Assembly (NCBI RefSeq): GCF_946885855.1
Contig: NZ_CAMPHH010000163.1
Span: 1-7,602, forward strand
Reading direction: 5' to 3'
DNA length: 7,602 nucleotides
Origin: an uncultured Actinotalea sp.
GTDB lineage: Bacteria > Actinomycetota > Actinomycetes > Actinomycetales > Cellulomonadaceae
Part shown: piece after piece, positions 6,933-7,602 of the stretch
Position numbering within the stretch: the first letter of the stretch is position 1
How the letters are laid out: every line of letters begins with the position of its first letter
Notes under the pieces: model-generated
The model's database searches: none
The model's input: only the letters and a program-made list of their open reading frames with translations
Told to the model about the DNA's origin: nothing
Program-made: the position numbers and the translations under genes

Positions 6933-6938
6933 AGTTTA
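6933..6938 (-). promoter_or_regulatory. Candidate -10 element for the mrp operon
   Basis: The minus strand reads GGATAAACTG here; TAAACT fits the actinobacterial TANNNT -10 pattern and is almost the only A/T-rich hexamer in the region. Transcription would start near 6926, giving a leader of about 70 nt to the GTG at 6855 or about 150 nt to the TTG at 6777. No convincing -35 box is present 17-18 nt upstream (GGCGAG or GGGCGA). The assignment rests on one hexamer and is tentative. Confidence 0.3.
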
Positions 6939-7020
6939 TCCATCCACCACCGCGCCTCGCCCGCGTGCACCGGACCTGATCTCAGCAAGCGGCGGCCGCG
7001 CATCCCTGTTCCCCCGCTCG

Positions 7021-7049
7021 GCCGCTTGTGGCGGGCGTCACACAGCGGC
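7021..7049. promoter_or_regulatory. CRP/GlxR-type operator candidate within a larger dyad
   Basis: The core at 7027-7042 is TGTGG-CGGGCG-TCACA. It differs at one base from the TGTGA-N6-TCACA consensus bound by cAMP receptor proteins (CRP in mycobacteria, GlxR in corynebacteria). It is flanked by GCCGCT (7021-7026) and AGCGGC (7044-7049), which extend the dyad with a 1-nt offset, so the whole could also form a hairpin in RNA. The core is centred about 70 nt before the GTG of the PAS-GGDEF gene and about 260 nt from mrpA, so it most likely serves the former. Binding is inferred from sequence alone. Confidence 0.45.
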
Positions 7050-7104
7050 ATCGTCGTCCCGAAGGATCCCAGGCACGTCCGTCCGGCAGGGAGACGGGGG
7101 AGCG

Positions 7105-7602
7105 GTGGCACGACAGCTGCAACATGCCGTGATCGACTCGTTGCCGGCCCAGCTGGCCGTGCTCGACGCCGACGGCACGATCGTGTCCGTCAACGACGCC
7201 TGGCGGCGGTTCGCCGCGGGCGCGCAGTGCGACGCGTGCTCGGAGGGCGTGAACTTCCTCGACGTCTGCGCCCGCAGCGCGGGGTCCGGGGACCCGCGGT
7301 CGGCCGCCGACGCCGCGCTCGCCGCCGCCGGGGTGCGTCAGGTGCTGGACGGGGTGGTCGCCGAGTTCTCCATGGACGTGCGCTGCGACACCCCGACCGG
7401 CCGCCTGTGGTTCACCGAGCAGGCGGTGCGGTTCTGCGGGGACGGCGGTGCGGGCGTCGTCCTGTCCTTCACCGACGTCACGACCCGGCGCGAGACCGAG
7501 GACGCCGCCCGGCACATGGCGACGCACGACCTGCTCACGGGTCTGCCGAACCGGACCGTCGTCTCGGACCGGCTCACACAGGCGCTGGCGGTCGCCCGGC
7601 GG
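7105..7602 (+). CDS. PAS domain-containing GGDEF protein (probable diguanylate cyclase), 3' end outside the window
   Basis: Only the first 166 codons are present, and the frame runs open to the window end. Residues about 9-128 form a PAS sensor domain: LAVLDADGTIVSVNDAWRRF (17-36) is the typical opening, and RLWFTEQAVRF (100-110) and GVVLSFTDVTTRRETE (117-132) the closing strands and PAC-type end. At residues 141-150, HDLLTGLPNR is the characteristic start of a GGDEF domain (D-x-LTGLPNR). The catalytic GG(D/E)EF loop itself lies beyond the edge, so cyclase activity, and any EAL domain, cannot be confirmed. Cysteines at 42, 45, 55, 94 and 111 are unusually many. No signal peptide or membrane helix is seen, so a cytosolic protein is likely. 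The GTG at 7105 is chosen: purine-rich AGGGAG (7088-7093) lies 11 nt and GGGGGAG (7096-7102) 2 nt upstream, neither ideally spaced. No in-frame start codon was seen back to about 6970. It is divergent from the mrp operon. Confidence 0.85.
   Translation, partial: MARQLQHAVIDSLPAQLAVLDADGTIVSVNDAWRRFAAGAQCDACSEGVNFLDVCARSAGSGDPRSAADAALAAAGVRQVLDGVVAEFSMDVRCDTPTGRLWFTEQAVRFCGDGGAGVVLSFTDVTTRRETEDAARHMATHDLLTGLPNRTVVSDRLTQALAVARR

Larger units (their letters stand above)
6778..7104. promoter_or_regulatory. Divergent intergenic region between mrpA and the PAS-GGDEF gene
   Basis: These 327 nt separate two genes reading away from each other, so both must have their transcription signals here. I see the candidate upstream ORF and ribosome site on the mrpA side. 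At 6933-6943 is the only A/T-rich patch (AGTTTATCCAT). A CRP-like palindrome lies at 7027-7042, and an 8-bp inverted repeat pairs CAAGCGGC (6986-6993) with GCCGCTTG (7021-7028). No tRNA, riboswitch class or mobile element end was recognised. No clear -35/-10 pair could be named for the plus-strand gene. Confidence 0.6.

Noticed and set aside
6973..7010. Possible sigma-28-type promoter (CTCAGC box) for the PAS-GGDEF gene
   Set aside because: A CTCA-like box is present at 6981, but no CCGATA-like -10 follows at proper spacing.
6809..7111. 100-codon minus-strand frame in the intergenic region
   Set aside because: It spans the divergent regulatory region and the mrpA leader, has no recognisable motif, and mixed composition typical of chance frames in GC-rich DNA.
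6982..7577. Minus-strand frames opposite the PAS-GGDEF gene (to 181 codons)
   Set aside because: No recognisable domain, and the plus strand carries unmistakable PAS and DxLTGLPNR motifs.
1..7602. Mobile elements, CRISPR arrays, tRNA or rRNA genes, horizontal island
   Set aside because: No transposase, regularly spaced repeats, clover-leaf sequence or base-composition break was seen; composition is uniformly GC-rich throughout.

Overview
The window comes from a very GC-rich genome with strong G/C bias at third codon positions, frequent GTG starts and GGAGG-type ribosome sites. Together with an MrpA fused to MrpB, this points to a high-GC actinobacterium. A Cellulomonas-like relative is my impression, not something I can prove from the sequence.

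Layout. Positions 66 to about 6777, all on the minus strand, hold one complete operon for an Mrp (Mnh, Sha, CPA3 family) multisubunit cation/proton antiporter. Its transcription order is mrpA (with the MrpB domain fused at its C-terminus), mrpC, mrpD, mrpE, mrpF and mrpG. Every junction is a 4-nt stop/start overlap (GTGA four times, ATGA once), so the operon looks tightly translationally coupled. A strong hairpin overlapping the mrpG stop codon is a likely terminator. Positions 1-42, beyond it, hold only a short direct repeat and the edge of unknown sequence.

Positions 6778-7104 form a divergent intergenic region. It contains the probable mrp leader and promoter, a short upstream ORF with its own Shine-Dalgarno-like sequence, and on the other side a near-consensus CRP/GlxR-type palindrome about 70 nt before the rightward gene. 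From 7105 to the window end runs the start of a plus-strand gene for a PAS-GGDEF signalling protein (probable diguanylate cyclase, perhaps with an EAL domain beyond the edge).

How they work together. The Mrp proteins should assemble into one membrane complex related to respiratory complex I. MrpA and MrpD are the large antiporter-like subunits, MrpC resembles NuoK, and MrpE, F, G and the MrpB domain complete the complex. It exports Na+ (or other cations) in exchange for H+, supporting pH and salt homeostasis. The divergent PAS-GGDEF gene would make or process cyclic di-GMP in response to a PAS-sensed signal. No functional link to Mrp is shown beyond the shared intergenic region.

I see no mobile element, CRISPR array, tRNA or rRNA. 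The core is a conserved, well-known operon and not a new system. The points most worth a second look are the CRP-like site, the mrpA start and leader, the disordered charged tails on nearly every Mrp subunit, and the cysteine-rich PAS domain.
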